A DNA stretch of 64,000 nt from Bryopsis sp. KO-2023 (GCA_030272585.1 BSYQ01000001.1:9067001-9131000); one strand, 5' to 3'; positions 18,734 through 30,349 are shown, counted from the stretch's first letter. Notes: generated from the sequence alone by a model not told the origin. Numbers and translations: made by a program.

Positions 18734-19194
18734 TCTCCCCCCCCCTCTTTTCGTTTTTTGCTTGAGGGGTTGCCTTTGGTATGTTGGCTGTGGGTAGAAG
18801 GAGGTGGGGGGGCTGTGGGCTTGGAGTTGATTAAAAATTGGAAGTTTACACTTCAGAGTATGGATTGATTTAATTCCGAATGTGATTTTCGATTGTACGA
18901 GTCGTACAATTTCACTTTAGGGTATGGGGTTTGGCTGTGATCGATTTTCGAAACGAGATTGGGGCGGGAGGGTTGTGCGTGTCGGAAGCAGGCGGAGTCG
19001 GAGGAGTTGGAGGGTCGACGAAAACGCGACCCCTGTTATTCCGCTCCTCTCGGTGTAGTCGGTGACGTCGAGATTAGCGCAATCCCCGACTTCCAGCATC
19101 CAATCCCCAACTTCCAGCAGCAGAAGTTTTTCGAAATAGTGAAAAACAAGGCAAAAAGGTGTGTGGCATGAAACTACCATCCCTGATGGTCAAA
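18734..19194. other. Unassigned noncoding sequence
   Basis: Shares the phrase TGGGTAGAAGGAGG...GGGGGGCTGTGGGCT with about 12566-12598, so it is again flank of the palindrome repeat family. No gene. Confidence 0.4.
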
Positions 19195-19460
19195 AGCACC
19201 CTCCTGTGCAGTCCTGTGAAGTTCTGTAGAATATTGTGAGTCCCTTGATTGATATCCATTGTAGTCTGTCCTCCAAAAAACCAAAATCCTCCTGTTCCCT
19301 GTCCACCTGTTTGGTCACCTGTCCTTATTGAATGTTGTGAATGCATTTGTGATCTCCTGAAGTTCTGTAGAATATTGTGAGTCCCTTGAGTGATATCCAG
19401 TGTAGTCAGTCCACCAAAAACCGAATCCCTTTGTGTTGAAATGCACCCTCCTGGCTTGTC
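19195..19460. repeat. Direct repeat, about 141-bp period
   Basis: The phrase GAAGTTCTGTAGAATATTG with following sequence starts at 19218 and again near 19359. Each copy continues through GATATCCA.TGTAGTC.GTCC. Frames on the minus strand look conserved only because the DNA is repeated. Confidence 0.65.
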
Positions 19461-19760
19461 CCAAATAGAAATGTTTGTGATTTGTGTCCCTTCCTCCTGT
19501 TTGTTTATTTTTTGGTGCACCTGATGTTGATTATTTTCGATTGATTTGGAAAACAGCAGCGTTCTCCAGTTGTGAGTTTTGACTTCTGTTTTCCTTTTCA
19601 AAACTTCAGGTCTTTCTTTATAGTATATCTATAGAGGATAAAACTTCACAGTTGTGAGTTTTGTTTTCTGTTTCACACAGGGGAGGGGGAATCCCAGCCT
19701 GCAATGGAAAAAAAAAACATTTATAAATAGTTGAAACAAAAGAGTTACAATCAGTTACTA

Positions 19761-19804
19761 TGGGGCGGCGGTCCCTAGGCAGTTCGACTCTGCCACGCCC
19801 CGCA
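19761..19804 (+). ncRNA. tRNA minihelix-like hairpin 1
   Basis: GGGGCG, ten bases, then a perfect T-arm (GGCAG TTCGACT CTGCC), one base, and CGCCCC. This is the acceptor plus T-arm half of a tRNA without D and anticodon arms. It may be a tRNA remnant. Confidence 0.35.
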
Positions 19805-19914
19805 CCGTCGTCCTCTAGGCTTCTGTATTTAGTATTTTAATAGGGTCCCACTATTTTTACAAAAACAAAAAGATATATAAAGGGACCCTATCTAAGTACC
19901 TTTGTGGCCGAGGA

Positions 19915-20030
19915 AGCGAAGGAGGAAAGGGAAAGGGGGGAGGAAAGGTGGAAGGAGAGGGGAAGGAGGAAAGGGGACGGAAAGGGGGGAGGAATGCGAA
20001 GGAGGAAAGGGAACGGAAAGGGGGGAGGTA
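19915..20030. repeat. Polypurine minisatellite 1
   Basis: About 115 bases almost entirely purine, with an AAGGAGGAAAGGG-A-CGGAAAGGGGGGAGGAA unit repeated two to three times. A (GT)n run follows at 20041-20060. Confidence 0.8.
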
Positions 20031-20513
20031 AAAAATTGATATGTGTGTGTGTGTGTGTTTGTGGGGGTGTTGGGGGGCTGTGGGTGTGTTCGATAACGTT
20101 TTTTGTGGAGTGTGTGTGTGTGTATAAAGGAGGATCAATTGCAGTTGCTCGACCCAGGCAAGTCGTCTGTGATCAACGGAGTTGTCGGGGATGGCTAAAG
20201 GGGTCAGGCACCCAGAACGGAGCAGGCACGTTGGCAGGAGCAAAGCAGCAGTCCAGAAGTCCATTCATGGTAGAACTCTGTGGCTTTTTTTGTGGTACTG
20301 TGTGGCGTGTGTGTGTGGTGGTTTTGTTTTGTTTTGTTTGTTTGCTGAATACCTTGTGCGAGTGCCGGACACTCGCACAACATGAAAAAGACTAGCCAAC
20401 TTGTGATCTTGGGTGAGATTGTTTAGGTTTTAAAAAAAAACCGTATAACAACGAAAACAAAGGGCATTGGAATGATGTTGGACGGCCCGTTTGTATGAAT
20501 TGTGTGTGTGTGT

Positions 20514-20800
20514 GGGGGGGGGGAGGATAAAAAAAGGGGGGAAAGGAGAGGGGAAAAAAAAAAGGAATGGTGGAGGGGGAGGAAGGGGGTGGTGTAGGAG
20601 AGGGGGGGGGGGGGGAAAGGAATGGTGGAGGGGGAGGAAGGGGAAGGTATAGGAGTGGGAAAAAAAAAAGGAAAGGTGGAGGTGGAGGATGGGGGAGGAA
20701 AAGGAGAGGGGAAAAAAGAGGAAAGGTGTAGGGGGAGGAAGGGGGAGGTGTAGGAGAGGGGGGGGAAAAAGGAATGGTGGAGGGGGAGGAAGGGGGGGGA
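20514..20800. repeat. Polypurine minisatellite 2
   Basis: Nearly 290 bases of purine with about 50-base units starting GGAATGGTGGAGGGGGAGGAAG (near 20562, 20618, 20669, 20718, 20770), separated by G- or A-runs. Such tracts can form triplex or G-quadruplex structures. Pro/Phe/Ser-rich frames on the minus strand are by-products. Confidence 0.85.
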
Positions 20801-20842
20801 AATCAATCAATCCATCAATCAATCAAGCAAGCAAGCAAAGAA

Positions 20843-20883
20843 AGACGGTTACTGGGCTTGGGGGTTCGAATCCTCCCAACCGT
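20843..20883 (+). ncRNA. tRNA minihelix-like hairpin 2
   Basis: ACGGTT, nine bases, then GGGGG TTCGAAT CCTCC, one base, and AACCGT: same architecture as the hairpin at 19761, different sequence. It follows a run of AATC/AAGC tetranucleotides. Confidence 0.35.
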
Positions 20884-21119
20884 TTCTCCACTAACTCCCA
20901 ACAATCCTCTAATCAAATCCAATCCTTTAGCGAAGTCCAATTCAATCAACCTAACTCCTCCACGTTACACAAGTCACGCCGTCCGTCGGCAACTCAACCA
21001 ACCCATCCCAATTCTCACTCAAAGCTAACCTGTGCTGTACTCAGTACTCCCACCACACACCAACTGAATCACACTCCCATCCACCTCTTTGGTGGCTCAC
21101 ACTCACCTCAATTCTAAAT

Positions 21120-23180
21120 CAACCCACGAAATCCCATCAGATCTCATTTAGATGATTTCTGATGAAGTTTAAATTTTGCAAGCATGTTTCTATGTCTGAA
21201 GGCAACATGCTTGCAAAATTTCAAGTCCATCTGATTACGTAAGACCCAAATAAGGGGGAAAATCCTTGTTTTTTAGCGGTATTCTAAATATAACTCGACT
21301 ATGACTAAACATTTTCATGTGAAATTTTGGTGGAAGATGCATGTTGATGTTATCTTCCCACAAAAAAAAACTGGGGTCAAAAATATGGGGTATGGGATGA
21401 GATATGGCCTTTTTTCTGGGGTAGCCCCTATTTGATTAAAAGTGAAAAATATCTAAGTCCTTAAGGGGGGGGGAAATCACAGAAATCTGTCGACTTCAGC
21501 CCCCTATATCTTATCACCCAAAGCATGAATGACTGTGAAACTTTGAAAGGATAACGTCTATACTAACATCTCAATTGTGACCAAAGGACAAAAAACAATA
21601 TGTATTACGTGATATGTTATGACCTCTTGAAAACAGGGAAATCCACGAATGAAAAATCCCCATACCTCATCACATACTTTTTCGATGGGTCTAAAATTTG
21701 GACAGGAGTTGGAAAGTGTTGTGTTTCAAACATGTGAAAACTTTCAAATCCATCTGAGCACATTTAGGTCATTGCAGTTTAGCATAATGGAATTTAATTC
21801 TATTTTATAGAGGACTTCCCTCACTAAATCCTTCATAACTTTTCAGTGAATGCATGGAATCATCTGAAATTTTAACAGGAGTTGGACATTGTTGTGTTAC
21901 AGACACATGAGAAAGTTCAAATCCATTTGAGCTCATTTAGGTCATTGCAGTTTAGCATAATGGAATTTAGTTCTATTTTTATAGAGGACTTCCCTCTCTC
22001 AATCCTTTATAACTTTTCAATGAATTCATGGATGGACTTGAAACTTTGACAGCATGTGTCAAATGTTGTTGATCACACACATGCACAGTTTCAGATCCAT
22101 CCGAGCACATTCAAACCTGGTTTGGGTGGAATGTGTGAGACGATGTGGTAAAAATGATGAAAATCGTTCTAAGGATCGCTCAGCCCGTTTGAATGGAGCT
22201 CACTAAATCATCAATAACTCATAAGTTACAGGGTGTAATATCCCAAACTTTTGACACAGTGTAGCTAGGAAATATATACAAGTTGTGTCAAAAGTTCAAG
22301 CTCATCAAGCAATTTTTAGGTACTCTCGGAGACCGTTCAGTGGAGGCCTAATTTTAGGGGGTGTAGGAGGTGGAAGTCAAGGTACTACTGTGACTTCAGT
22401 GGCCTGTGTAGGGGCCATAACTAAATGAAATAACTTCAAATTTTGACAGACTGTTTATTTTGGTGTTTCAAACAGTCGGTCAAAAGTTTGGGTGACACCA
22501 AGCATGACTAACATGATTCTTGGGATGCTGATCAAATCTGACTGATCAGCCAGATCCGAAAAATCCTAAATCATGAAATTTGTTCCCAATATTTCTACAG
22601 CATGTTTTTATATGTGTTGTTAACATTTCCTCCAAGTTTCAAGTCAATTGGACCTGTTATCAAGCCTCTGTGGGGAATTTCAGTTGGGTGGCTCTAAAGG
22701 GATTTTCTAGGATTCTAGGCACCTGGCAGAATCCTCCATGGAGGCCTGATAAGTGGTCTGATGCCTCTGAAACTTTAAGGGCATGTTTTTGAGGTGTTTT
22801 CAAAGTGGGATGCAAAATTTAGGAGAAAAAGGAAAAATTATGACGTGATTATTGGGATCCTGATCAGAGCTGACTGATCAGCCGGATCAGACGGATCTTA
22901 AATGAAAAACTTTTTCTCCAAACTTTTGCATGCCACTTTGACAGCACCTCAGAAACATTCCCACAAAGTTTCAAGGCATTTGGATAATTTCTGAGGCTTT
23001 TATGAGGTTGTGAAGTTTGGTGGGTTTTTTGGTGGAGTAAGAGATAGTCTAGGGAGGAGGGGCATGCACAGAATCCTCCATGGAGGCCTGATCAGGGATC
23101 TGATTCCCCTCAAATTTTGAGGGCATGTGGATGGGATCTCCATGCAGCTGCATGGAAAATTCTTGAGAAAAAAGCTGCCT
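21120..23180. repeat. AT-rich hairpin array 2
   Basis: Related to array 1, partly in reverse. Imperfect hairpins occur every 100-300 bases; the best are at 21172-21227 (ATTTTGCAAGCATG and complement), 22245-22295 (AAACTTTTGACACA and complement) and 22437-22493. Phrases such as 'GAGCACATTTAGGTCATTGCAGTTTAGCATAATGG' type recur at about 21757 and 21937. A G-run lies at 21463. No gene is visible. Confidence 0.65.
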
Positions 23181-23193
23181 TGGTAAGGGAGAT

Positions 23194-23342
23194 ATGGCGG
23201 ATCCCGTGGATCAGAAAGAAATGGGGTTCGAGGATTCAGGCGACCCCCTCGGGCTAACTTTTCGCACAGACCACCGTGGAGGCGCCACGACCCACCGATG
23301 TCAAGGATTTCGTCCCAGGATATCGGCGCGCGAGGTTTTGTG
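23194..23342 (+). CDS. Possible first exon, unrecognised
   Basis: An ATG in good context (ATATGGCGG) opens about 50 codons of hydrophilic sequence ending at a donor-like GTGGGTGAGTAG. No domain is seen. The next acceptor cannot be placed because a 43-bp-arm inverted repeat follows. It may be a chance frame. Confidence 0.2.
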
Positions 23343-23462
23343 GGTGAGTAGTTCGTTTCGCGAGTTTTATTTTGCGCCGAACCGGGTTCGACGTCCGAGG
23401 GTCGTCATTCCTCTAATCGTTTATATTTTTACGAAAGAAGAAGAACAGGGAGCCTCCACTAC

Positions 23463-23634
23463 GACTCTGCCTCGCTTCGCCGTCCTGTCGGGCTTTGTCG
23501 CGTCGAAAAAGACGGCCTGTGCGAGAAGTCGTTCCTCCAGGGGATCCCAGGTCTATTTCTGGGGAGATCTTTTCGCCGAGTCCATCTTTTGCGACGCGAC
23601 AAAGCCCTACAGGACGGCGAAGCGAAGCAGAGTC
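23463..23634. repeat. Inverted repeat P13
   Basis: 43-bp arms (GACTCTGC...TTTGTCGCGTCG at 23463-23505 and complement at 23592-23634) around an 86-base loop. It shares the TCGCG style of the palindrome family but not its core. Confidence 0.8.
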
Positions 23635-23949
23635 GGATTATGGGCTGGGGGAAAGACTTCAAGGAGCGACGACGCTCGTGGAAAACGCGCCACGCTCTGT
23701 TCCCCCCTCGATTTCGAGAGATTCTGGATCGAAATCAGGGTGTAGAAGTCGAAATCGCAGCGGAGTTGGCCGTTTTTGTGTGTTTTTCTGAGTGTTTTTT
23801 CCGGTTTTCGTGGAGGAGAGGCGGCGCAAGGGGGAGAACTCGCGCCCGAGTGGACATACAAGCTTTGGTTGGCCTGGAGGTGGTACAGAGAGGAGAGTTT
23901 CGACTTGGGCTCGGTGTTTCTGTGTGTGTGTGCTAAGTGCTATTACATC

Positions 23950-24140
23950 GAAAGTCCCCCCCCGAACCCCCCCAACCCCCCCAACACAAACCCAAACAGC
24001 ACCCAAGCAACACCCCGAACTAGCACCCAAAAAACACCCAAAAAACACCAAAACAAACACAAAAACCAACACCCAAGAAACACCCAACAAACACAAAAAC
24101 AAACACCGAAAAAACACGGTACAAAACACCCCAAACACCC
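23950..24140. repeat. C/A-rich low-complexity tract
   Basis: CCC- and ACACCCAAAAA-type repeats directly downstream of the protease gene stop; on that gene's strand it is G/T-rich and would be its 3' untranslated region. Confidence 0.6.
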
Positions 24141-24143
24141 CTT

Positions 24144-27112
24144 CTAGGGATGGAGACGATCTTGGGTGAGCTCCAAGAGGATCCGGGTGCGAATCCCTTC
24201 CACTTGGTCGGGGGTGTGATCGAAGGGCCTCCCGAGGACCAAGGCACGTGCCGTGGACAAAAGGAAGACGCCACAATCGTCCTCGTTGGCTTGCCTAACA
24301 CAACACCAAAAACACTAGATCATGAGTTGGGAATAGACAAAGGGGGGAAGGAAGAGTCGGAGGGAAATCTCGTGATACTCACTTCGGGCACTCCCCCACT
24401 TCGTAGGCGAATTGGACGTCCTCGCCGAGCACCGAGTACATGAAAGCCGAGAGCACGGAGAACAAGGGATCGCCGATGGAGCGGGCGGGAGCCTATGGGG
24501 AGAGGGAAAAAGAGGTGAGACACTTCCAAACGGATTCCAAACGTATGCTCCTTTGCGAGGCGTGATCCAAACCACTCACCGACAAAGAATCGTAGCACGT
24601 GATCTTCCCTTCGAGGCAATCCACAACCCACAAGGTCCAATGGTTCTCTTCGTGGATGGGGAAGAAAGCGAAGCGCTTGGTGCCGACGTCCCTCCCCATG
24701 AGGCGGGTGTTGATCGTGTCCCCCACGATGAGGTACGAGCTCGTGAACGCGATCTCCTTCGAAGAGGGTGCAAACCTCCTCAAGAGCGAAAGATAGGCGT
24801 TCACCACCGCATCGTTCAACCATCGGCCCTCCCCCAAGCAATCCAACTCGCCGCGCTCCACTTGCACCCCGGAGGGGAGAGAGAGTGGGACGGGGACGGG
24901 GAGCCTCCCGGCCGCCGGCAAGGACATGGGCAAGGACATGGGCAAGGACATCGGCATCGGCATCGGCATCGGCGAGAGAAGGGAAGGTCGGAGGAGAGAG
25001 ACGGAGGGAGCGAGCACCGGGCGGGGAGGCGGCGGGCCGGGAACGAAGGAGTGGGGAGCTAGAGAAAGAAAAGAACACGAGGTTCGAGACGAGGGGGAAG
25101 AAGAGAAAAAAACGAAGGGCTTTTAGAGATTTTAGCTCACCTTGGGTCACGGCCCCGAGAGGGGGGGCCGGCACGGCACCGAGAGAGGGGGCCACCACGA
25201 CGCCGAGGGTCGGCCTCGCCGCGGTCCCCTTGACCCGATGAGTGTAATAAGTGGCCATCGAAACACGGCCGTGTCGATCCATTCGTCCGGCACCCGTTCC
25301 CTTCTCCACTCCCAAAGCCACCCTCTCCTCATCCACATCAGCCAAAGCCTCGGCCAAGGTGCGTCCGGCGGCCATCTTGGCCTCGATGTGGCCGACGATT
25401 TGCCTTCGGCGTGCAACGGCCTTCGCCATCGCCTTGGAAGGGGGTCCCACAAGGTGAGAATCCTTCGCCGCCGTGGCATCTCTCAAACTCATCCTGAGGA
25501 GCCCCCTCGTGCTTGTCGGCACGCCTTCGTGCCACTCGTTCCAAATGTCCTCCGCCGACAAGGTCAAGACTATCGATGCACAAGGGAATGTCAAGGTCCA
25601 CACATTCGGGAAAACACGAAAACACGAGCAAACTCAAGAGAGCACCCACCTCCCAACTTTCGAAGGCTCTCGATCGGGTAGTCGGGCACGAGGGTCGATC
25701 CCCTCGGGGCCTCGGGTGCCGGGGCGACTCCCGAGGCCCCTCGGCTCGGTCCCGGAACGGGCTCTCCGAGCAAGGCTCTCGTGAGCCTCTCCAACGCCGT
25801 CCTCATGAGGCGCAACTCGTCCCGGACGCCCTCCATCGTGGATTGCAACACCGAATACCGGTTTGCGATGAGCTCGAGGTTGATCGGCAACGCGGTGATC
25901 TCGTCCGCTCGCTCCTCTTGCCTCTTGTCGAAGGCGTCCGCGAATTCCCTAAGCGTGGCAAGGAACTTAGGCCCAACGAGGGTTCGGGGCCGGTCACCCA
26001 CGGGCTCCTCTTCGGTGGAGGAGTCGAGGCAATCCTCGGTGGAGACATGGAGCTCCACGTCGTCCTTCTCGAAAGCCTCTCTCCTGTCCGAGGAGCCCTC
26101 GTCCACGGACTCCTCGGGGGCTCCCCCACCCTCGATATCCATCTGTAAGAGATGGATATCGTCCTCGATCCCCTCGACCCTCTCCCCCTCGTCCATCTCC
26201 GTGTCCGACTCCTCGGCCTCCGCTTGAAGACGGCGGGCCTTATCTTTTACCTCGCGCACTACGAGAAGCACAAAAGAGCTCGGTCATAGATAGCAAGGAA
26301 ATCGAGGGAAAGGAGGGATAGGAACGAAGGAAAAACGCTCTCTCGATACCGAGGAAAAGGAGGATACAAACGAAGGAAAACACTTCTCACGTTGTTGCCG
26401 GTCCCGGTGCCGTTTCGCTTGGACCGGCTTCGACTTCGTCGTCTTTCTTCGAAGCCTCTTCATCGTTTGTCCCCACTCTACAAAAAAACATCGAATACGA
26501 TATAAGATATAGGAAAACAAGGAGGAGAACGAAGAGACGGCAAAGGGAGGAAGAGTATTCACCTCTAATCTTGATCGTAGGGGTGTCGGATACCTCCTCC
26601 ATCGGCTCCGAAGGCCCCGCCGCATCGGTGGGATCGTCCGATCGAAGCCCTACCTCCGTGGGATCGCTCGATCGTGGGGGAACCTCGCCCACTCCTCCCT
26701 CCTCACCCTCCTCGGGCTCCTCGGGCTCCTCTCCCTCCTCGGGGGGGGCGAGGGCCTCGAATCCACTCTCCTCCCAAATGCTTTTGATCCACGGGGCCGC
26801 CACGGCGTACACCCATTCGGGGTTTCTCGGCCAAAAGATTCGAGCCACTCCTTCCCAAGTAAAAGGCACGAGCCCCCCGTCGGCACCCCCCCACTTCATT
26901 TTGTGGACGGAGACAAAGAAAGGCCTAAATGTAATGTTAAGCCTTTTTTTGTCTCCGTCCACGGTGAACTGTTTTTGCGTCCTTATCCTCCCCTTTATTT
27001 TCAACGATTCGTCGGGGACGGCCCAACGTTCCCGCAAACGATCGAGGTACTTGACTATTTGCTTCCCATTCCTGATATACCTTTGAAGAACACCAAACAA
27101 AACACATTTCAA
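24144..27112 (-). CDS. Spliced Ulp1/C48-type cysteine protease gene
   Basis: I can join seven exons: 27112(or lower)-26563, 26477-26391, 26258-25650, 25569-25141, 25058-24580, 24492-24383 and 24294-24144. All six introns (80-132 nt) start GT, end AG, and keep one reading frame, ending in TAG. The last three exons form a C48 (SUMO-protease-like) domain: GRWLNDAVV, then His of NHW (24641-24643), Asp of VVD (24619-24621), Gln (24291-24293) and Cys of DDCGVF (24273-24275), with the usual Q-x5-C spacing. The N-terminal two thirds are acidic, Pro/Ser-rich and not recognised. Such domains remove SUMO-like tags, and several DNA transposons carry one. I cannot tell host gene from transposon gene. The 5' end is open: first ATG in frame is 26899, but the frame continues upstream. 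Confidence 0.8.
26903..26962. repeat. Inverted repeat inside protease exon 1
   Basis: GTGGACGGAGACAAAGAAAGGC and its near-perfect complement, about 22 bases each, around a short loop, within coding sequence. The two arms encode VDGDKK and FFVSVH. Confidence 0.8.
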
Positions 27113-27121
27113 GAAAACAAC

Positions 27122-27160
27122 GATAGGGGCACCTCGTGGGTTCGACTCCCACGAATCGGA
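27122..27160 (+). ncRNA. tRNA T-arm-like hairpin 3
   Basis: A perfect T-arm GTGGG TTCGACT CCCAC with a short CGAT/ATCG outer pairing. Less complete than the hairpins at 19761 and 20843. Confidence 0.25.
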
Positions 27161-27179
27161 GAACTTTCCTTCTTCTCTT

Positions 27180-27490
27180 TCGAATTTTTTTCTTAGAATA
27201 CACTTTTTTTAGAGGAATACACTTTTTTTAGAGGAATAAACACCCACTCGGTGGTTGTCACGACCATGCTCGCCATTCTTTCCTTTCGGTAAGTTTAAAC
27301 TACTTTAAGTTTAACTTTAAAACTAAAGCGGACTTCTATCGCAAACATCCGCGTGATACATATATATAACCGCGTTATATGTCTATATACTAATCCCCTA
27401 GAAATATACACCAGAATCGACCCCCCCCTCGAGCAAGTCTCCGGCCCCCAACCCCAAAACCGAACACGCAGGGGGTTTTCCCACGTCGAA
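27180..27490. other. AT-rich noncoding stretch
   Basis: Contains a short direct repeat (TACACTTTTTTTAGAGGAATA twice, about 27199-27240) and a TATATATAA run near 27360. It could hold the promoter of the minus-strand protease gene. No gene. Confidence 0.4.
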
Positions 27491-27618
27491 ACGCGCAGAG
27501 AAAACCAAGTCGCGCGAGAAACCGTTCAGAAAAAGCCGAGATCTGCCCATTCCACAGGGATGGCAGATCTCGGCCGTTTCAGGAGGGTTTCTCGCGCGAA
27601 AACGCTCCTTCTGCGTGG
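27491..27618. repeat. Palindrome P6
   Basis: About 128 bp, the shortest of the family. Outer GTCGCGCGAGAAACC and complement; the centre is reduced (TGCCCATTCCACAGGGATGGCA). Confidence 0.75.
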
Positions 27619-27949
27619 AAACACAACCCCAACCCCAACATATAACAAAACAAGCAAACAGAGTCGAAAATAAAAGCTTTTTCCAGAAGAAAACTGGAAG
27701 AAAAACAGATGCTAGTGTAGAACTGATCTACACTCCGCCAGGCGCACAAAACACGTGCGAAAAGACTCCTCCTCGGCGAAAAAACAACCTACACCCCATA
27801 GAGTGAACAAAAACAAGGATACCTATCGAAACGAAAAACATATTCCGAGAATTAAAAAGCCTGAAAAAAAGGAATCGGTGTAGAACACGTCTGCACCCCT
27901 CCAAACCCCCACAAACGCCGCAAACCACGAGTGGTGGAGGTGGAAAACC

Positions 27950-28098
27950 GGTTTCCGCGCAGGGGGAACTTTTTCGCGCGGAAAAAGGTCGAGAAACGAG
28001 CCAAGTCCGAAAATCCCTCTGGAAATTACAGGGATTTTCGGAGATGCCTCGTTTCTCCACCGTTTTCCGCGCGACAAAGTTCCCCCTGCGCGAAAAAC
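27950..28098. repeat. Palindrome P7
   Basis: About 148 bp. Outer CCGCGCAGGGGGAACTTT and complement; core GAAAATCCCT and complement around a GGAAATTA loop. Confidence 0.8.
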
Positions 28099-28451
28099 GG
28101 TGGAGAACAACTTCGTGCATTCGTTTGGCAACGACTGGACGTTTCGCTCGAGTCCCAGACGTCCCCAGGCTCGTCGCCAGAAACTTATCCCTGACTCGGC
28201 AGCCAAAGTCACATCAAATCTGCTGAATTTAATTCCGAAATCGAAAACTGTCCAAGCTAAAAAACTCCCAACCCCGTGGAGTGCGACAAACGCTCCCAGT
28301 CTGACGAGATGGCAGTAGAACTATGTCATTAATAATGTAATCGGTAAGCTAACTTATGAAAAAGGTTTGGGGGTAAACCATTCTCCCCTCCTACCAAGCC
28401 CATACTGAACCAAAAGTTCTGTTTCGAGACATACCTTATTATTTTTGAAAA

Positions 28452-28591
28452 ACGCTTCCTGCGCGCCTTGTCGCGCGTAAAACCGTCTCGAAACGAGCGA
28501 GATCCAGCGATCCCTGTCGAGTTTACAGGGATTTCCGGAACTCGCTCGTTTCGCGACCGTTTCACGCGCGACAAAGCGCGTTCTGCGCGGA
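28452..28591. repeat. Palindrome P8
   Basis: About 140 bp. Core GATCCCTGT CGAGTTT ACAGGGAT; outer CTTGTCGCGCGTAAAACCG type. Confidence 0.85.
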
Positions 28592-28918
28592 ATTGTATCT
28601 ACCAGCCTCACAACGTGTTTTATTAAAACAAAACTTCAGAAAATCCAGTGATAATTCGAAAAGAAATAATAATAAAAAGCTTAAAATGTGGAACGATTCT
28701 ACAGGCCCGCCCCGCCGACGAAACAACCTGAAACTTGAACCACGCGCTCTTTAAACTCTGTCGCACCTGTGTGCGAAGTACCGAGGGAAAAAAACAAGCA
28801 GACAAAAAGATCTGCTTAAATTCTGTAATCGATTTATAATGCATTGTTTCAGATCGTGTGAATCCCTACGCCATGACTTCAAAACCCGTGAAACGCAACT
28901 CAGGGTGGTGGGAAACTG

Positions 28919-29065
28919 ATTTCCGCGCACAGCGATCCCTGTCGCGTGGAAAACGGCTGAGAAATGGGCGAGTTCCGCGCATTTCTGTAAATCCCACAGA
29001 AATGGGCGAAACTCGCCCGTTTCTCCACCGTTTTTTGCGCGACAGGTCTCGTTGAACGCGTAAAA
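28919..29065. repeat. Palindrome P9
   Basis: About 147 bp. Core CATTTCTGT AAATCCC ACAGAAATG; middle GAGAAATGGGCGAG and complement. Confidence 0.85.
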
Positions 29066-29409
29066 CAGTGGAGACCAAGTTTGTCTGGGCGTTTGGGCAA
29101 CGCATGGACGTTTCACTCGAGTTTTCAGACTCGGCGCGAGTCGATCGCAGCCCTAATTTAGAGTCGTCAGCTGAGTCACCTCACTCATTTCACCTCTGGA
29201 TACAGATTCTAAAAGTGTTCCCTGAATTGACATCGAATCAGCTTCTGAATTCAAATCAAAATCGGACTTTAATTTGAAGTAGAACTGAATCAAATCGGTA
29301 AGTTAATTTATAAAAAGTTTTTGGGGGTAAACCTTTCTCCCCTCCTACCAAGCCCATACTGAACCAAACGGTCTGTTTCGAAAAACAGACCTTATTTATT
29401 TTAGAAAAC

Positions 29410-29546
29410 GTCGCCTGCGCGCCTTGTCGCGCGTAAAACCGTTGCGAAACGAGCGAGATCTCGCGATCCCTGTCGAGTTTACAGGGATTTTCAGAACTCG
29501 CTCGTTTCGCGACCGTTTCACGCGCGACAAAGCGCGTTCTGCGCGA
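29410..29546. repeat. Palindrome P10
   Basis: About 137 bp, closest to P8: core GATCCCTGT CGAGTTT ACAGGGAT. Confidence 0.85.
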
Positions 29547-29874
29547 AATCTCTTCTACCAGCCTCTGAACGTTTTATCGAAAACAAAAACAACAAAAAAC
29601 CCAGAATTAATTCGAAAACAAAATGATAATAAAAAGCTGAAAGTGTGGAACGACTCTGCAGGCCCGCCCCGTCGACGAAACAAACTAAAACTTGAACCGC
29701 GAGTTCGTGAGACGCGTTTGCACCTGTGTGCGGAGTTTCGAGGAAAGAAAATGAACAGAGAAAAAGATCTGCTTGATTTCTGTAATCGATTTAAAATGCA
29801 TCTGTTAATTTCGTAAACAACCCTGCGCCAGCCCTGGAAAAACCGTGGAAGTTGAAACGAGAGAGTAGGAAACC

Positions 29875-30025
29875 GGTATCCGCGCACAGCGAGACCTGTC
29901 GAGTCGAAAACGGTGGAGAAATGGGAGAGTTCCGCCCATCTCTGTGGGATTTACAGAAATGGGCGGAACTCGCCCGTTTCTCCACCGTTTTCCGCGCGAC
30001 TGGGCTCGTTGTGCGCACAAACGTT
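29875..30025. repeat. Palindrome P11
   Basis: About 150 bp. Core CCATCTCTGT GGGATTT ACAGAAATGG with one core mismatch; outer GCGCACAGCGAG and complement. Confidence 0.85.
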
Positions 30026-30349
30026 TTTCCCACCCATCCACACCCTAAACGCAAACGCAAAACGAAAATAAAAAGAGTTCTGACGATAAAAACATTTCGA
30101 AAAAAAAGAGTAACTGCGTAAAAAACTTCCCTTGGCCTCGCCAGGCCACCAGCTTCTCCCAAAGTTTGCCCGAGCGTGGGCGAGACACAAACGAAGATGT
30201 CCACGAAGTTTCGCGCGAAACCGTGAGCGGAATCGCCGGTTCTGATTTCCGTTTCGACATGTAAGGAAAATCCGTTTTGTTTCGATCGTTTTTTCTTTCG
30301 AGGGGGTTGTTTTTCTGGCGGTAACTCAGTGCAGGTGGGTGGGAAAAGT

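Larger units (their letters stand above)
28330..29270 (+). repeat. Palindrome-carrying repeat X, copy 2
   Basis: Opposite orientation to copy 1. Shares the CTCCCCTCCTACCAAGCCC word, two palindromes (P8, P9) and the spacer between them with copy 3. Confidence 0.7.
29285..30050 (+). repeat. Palindrome-carrying repeat X, copy 3
   Basis: Tandem to copy 2, same order of landmarks, with P10 and P11. Differences are spread through the spacer, so this is not a fresh duplication. Confidence 0.7.

Noticed and set aside
20423..20822. Pro/Phe/Ser-rich frames on the minus strand
   Set aside because: Translation of the polypurine minisatellite.
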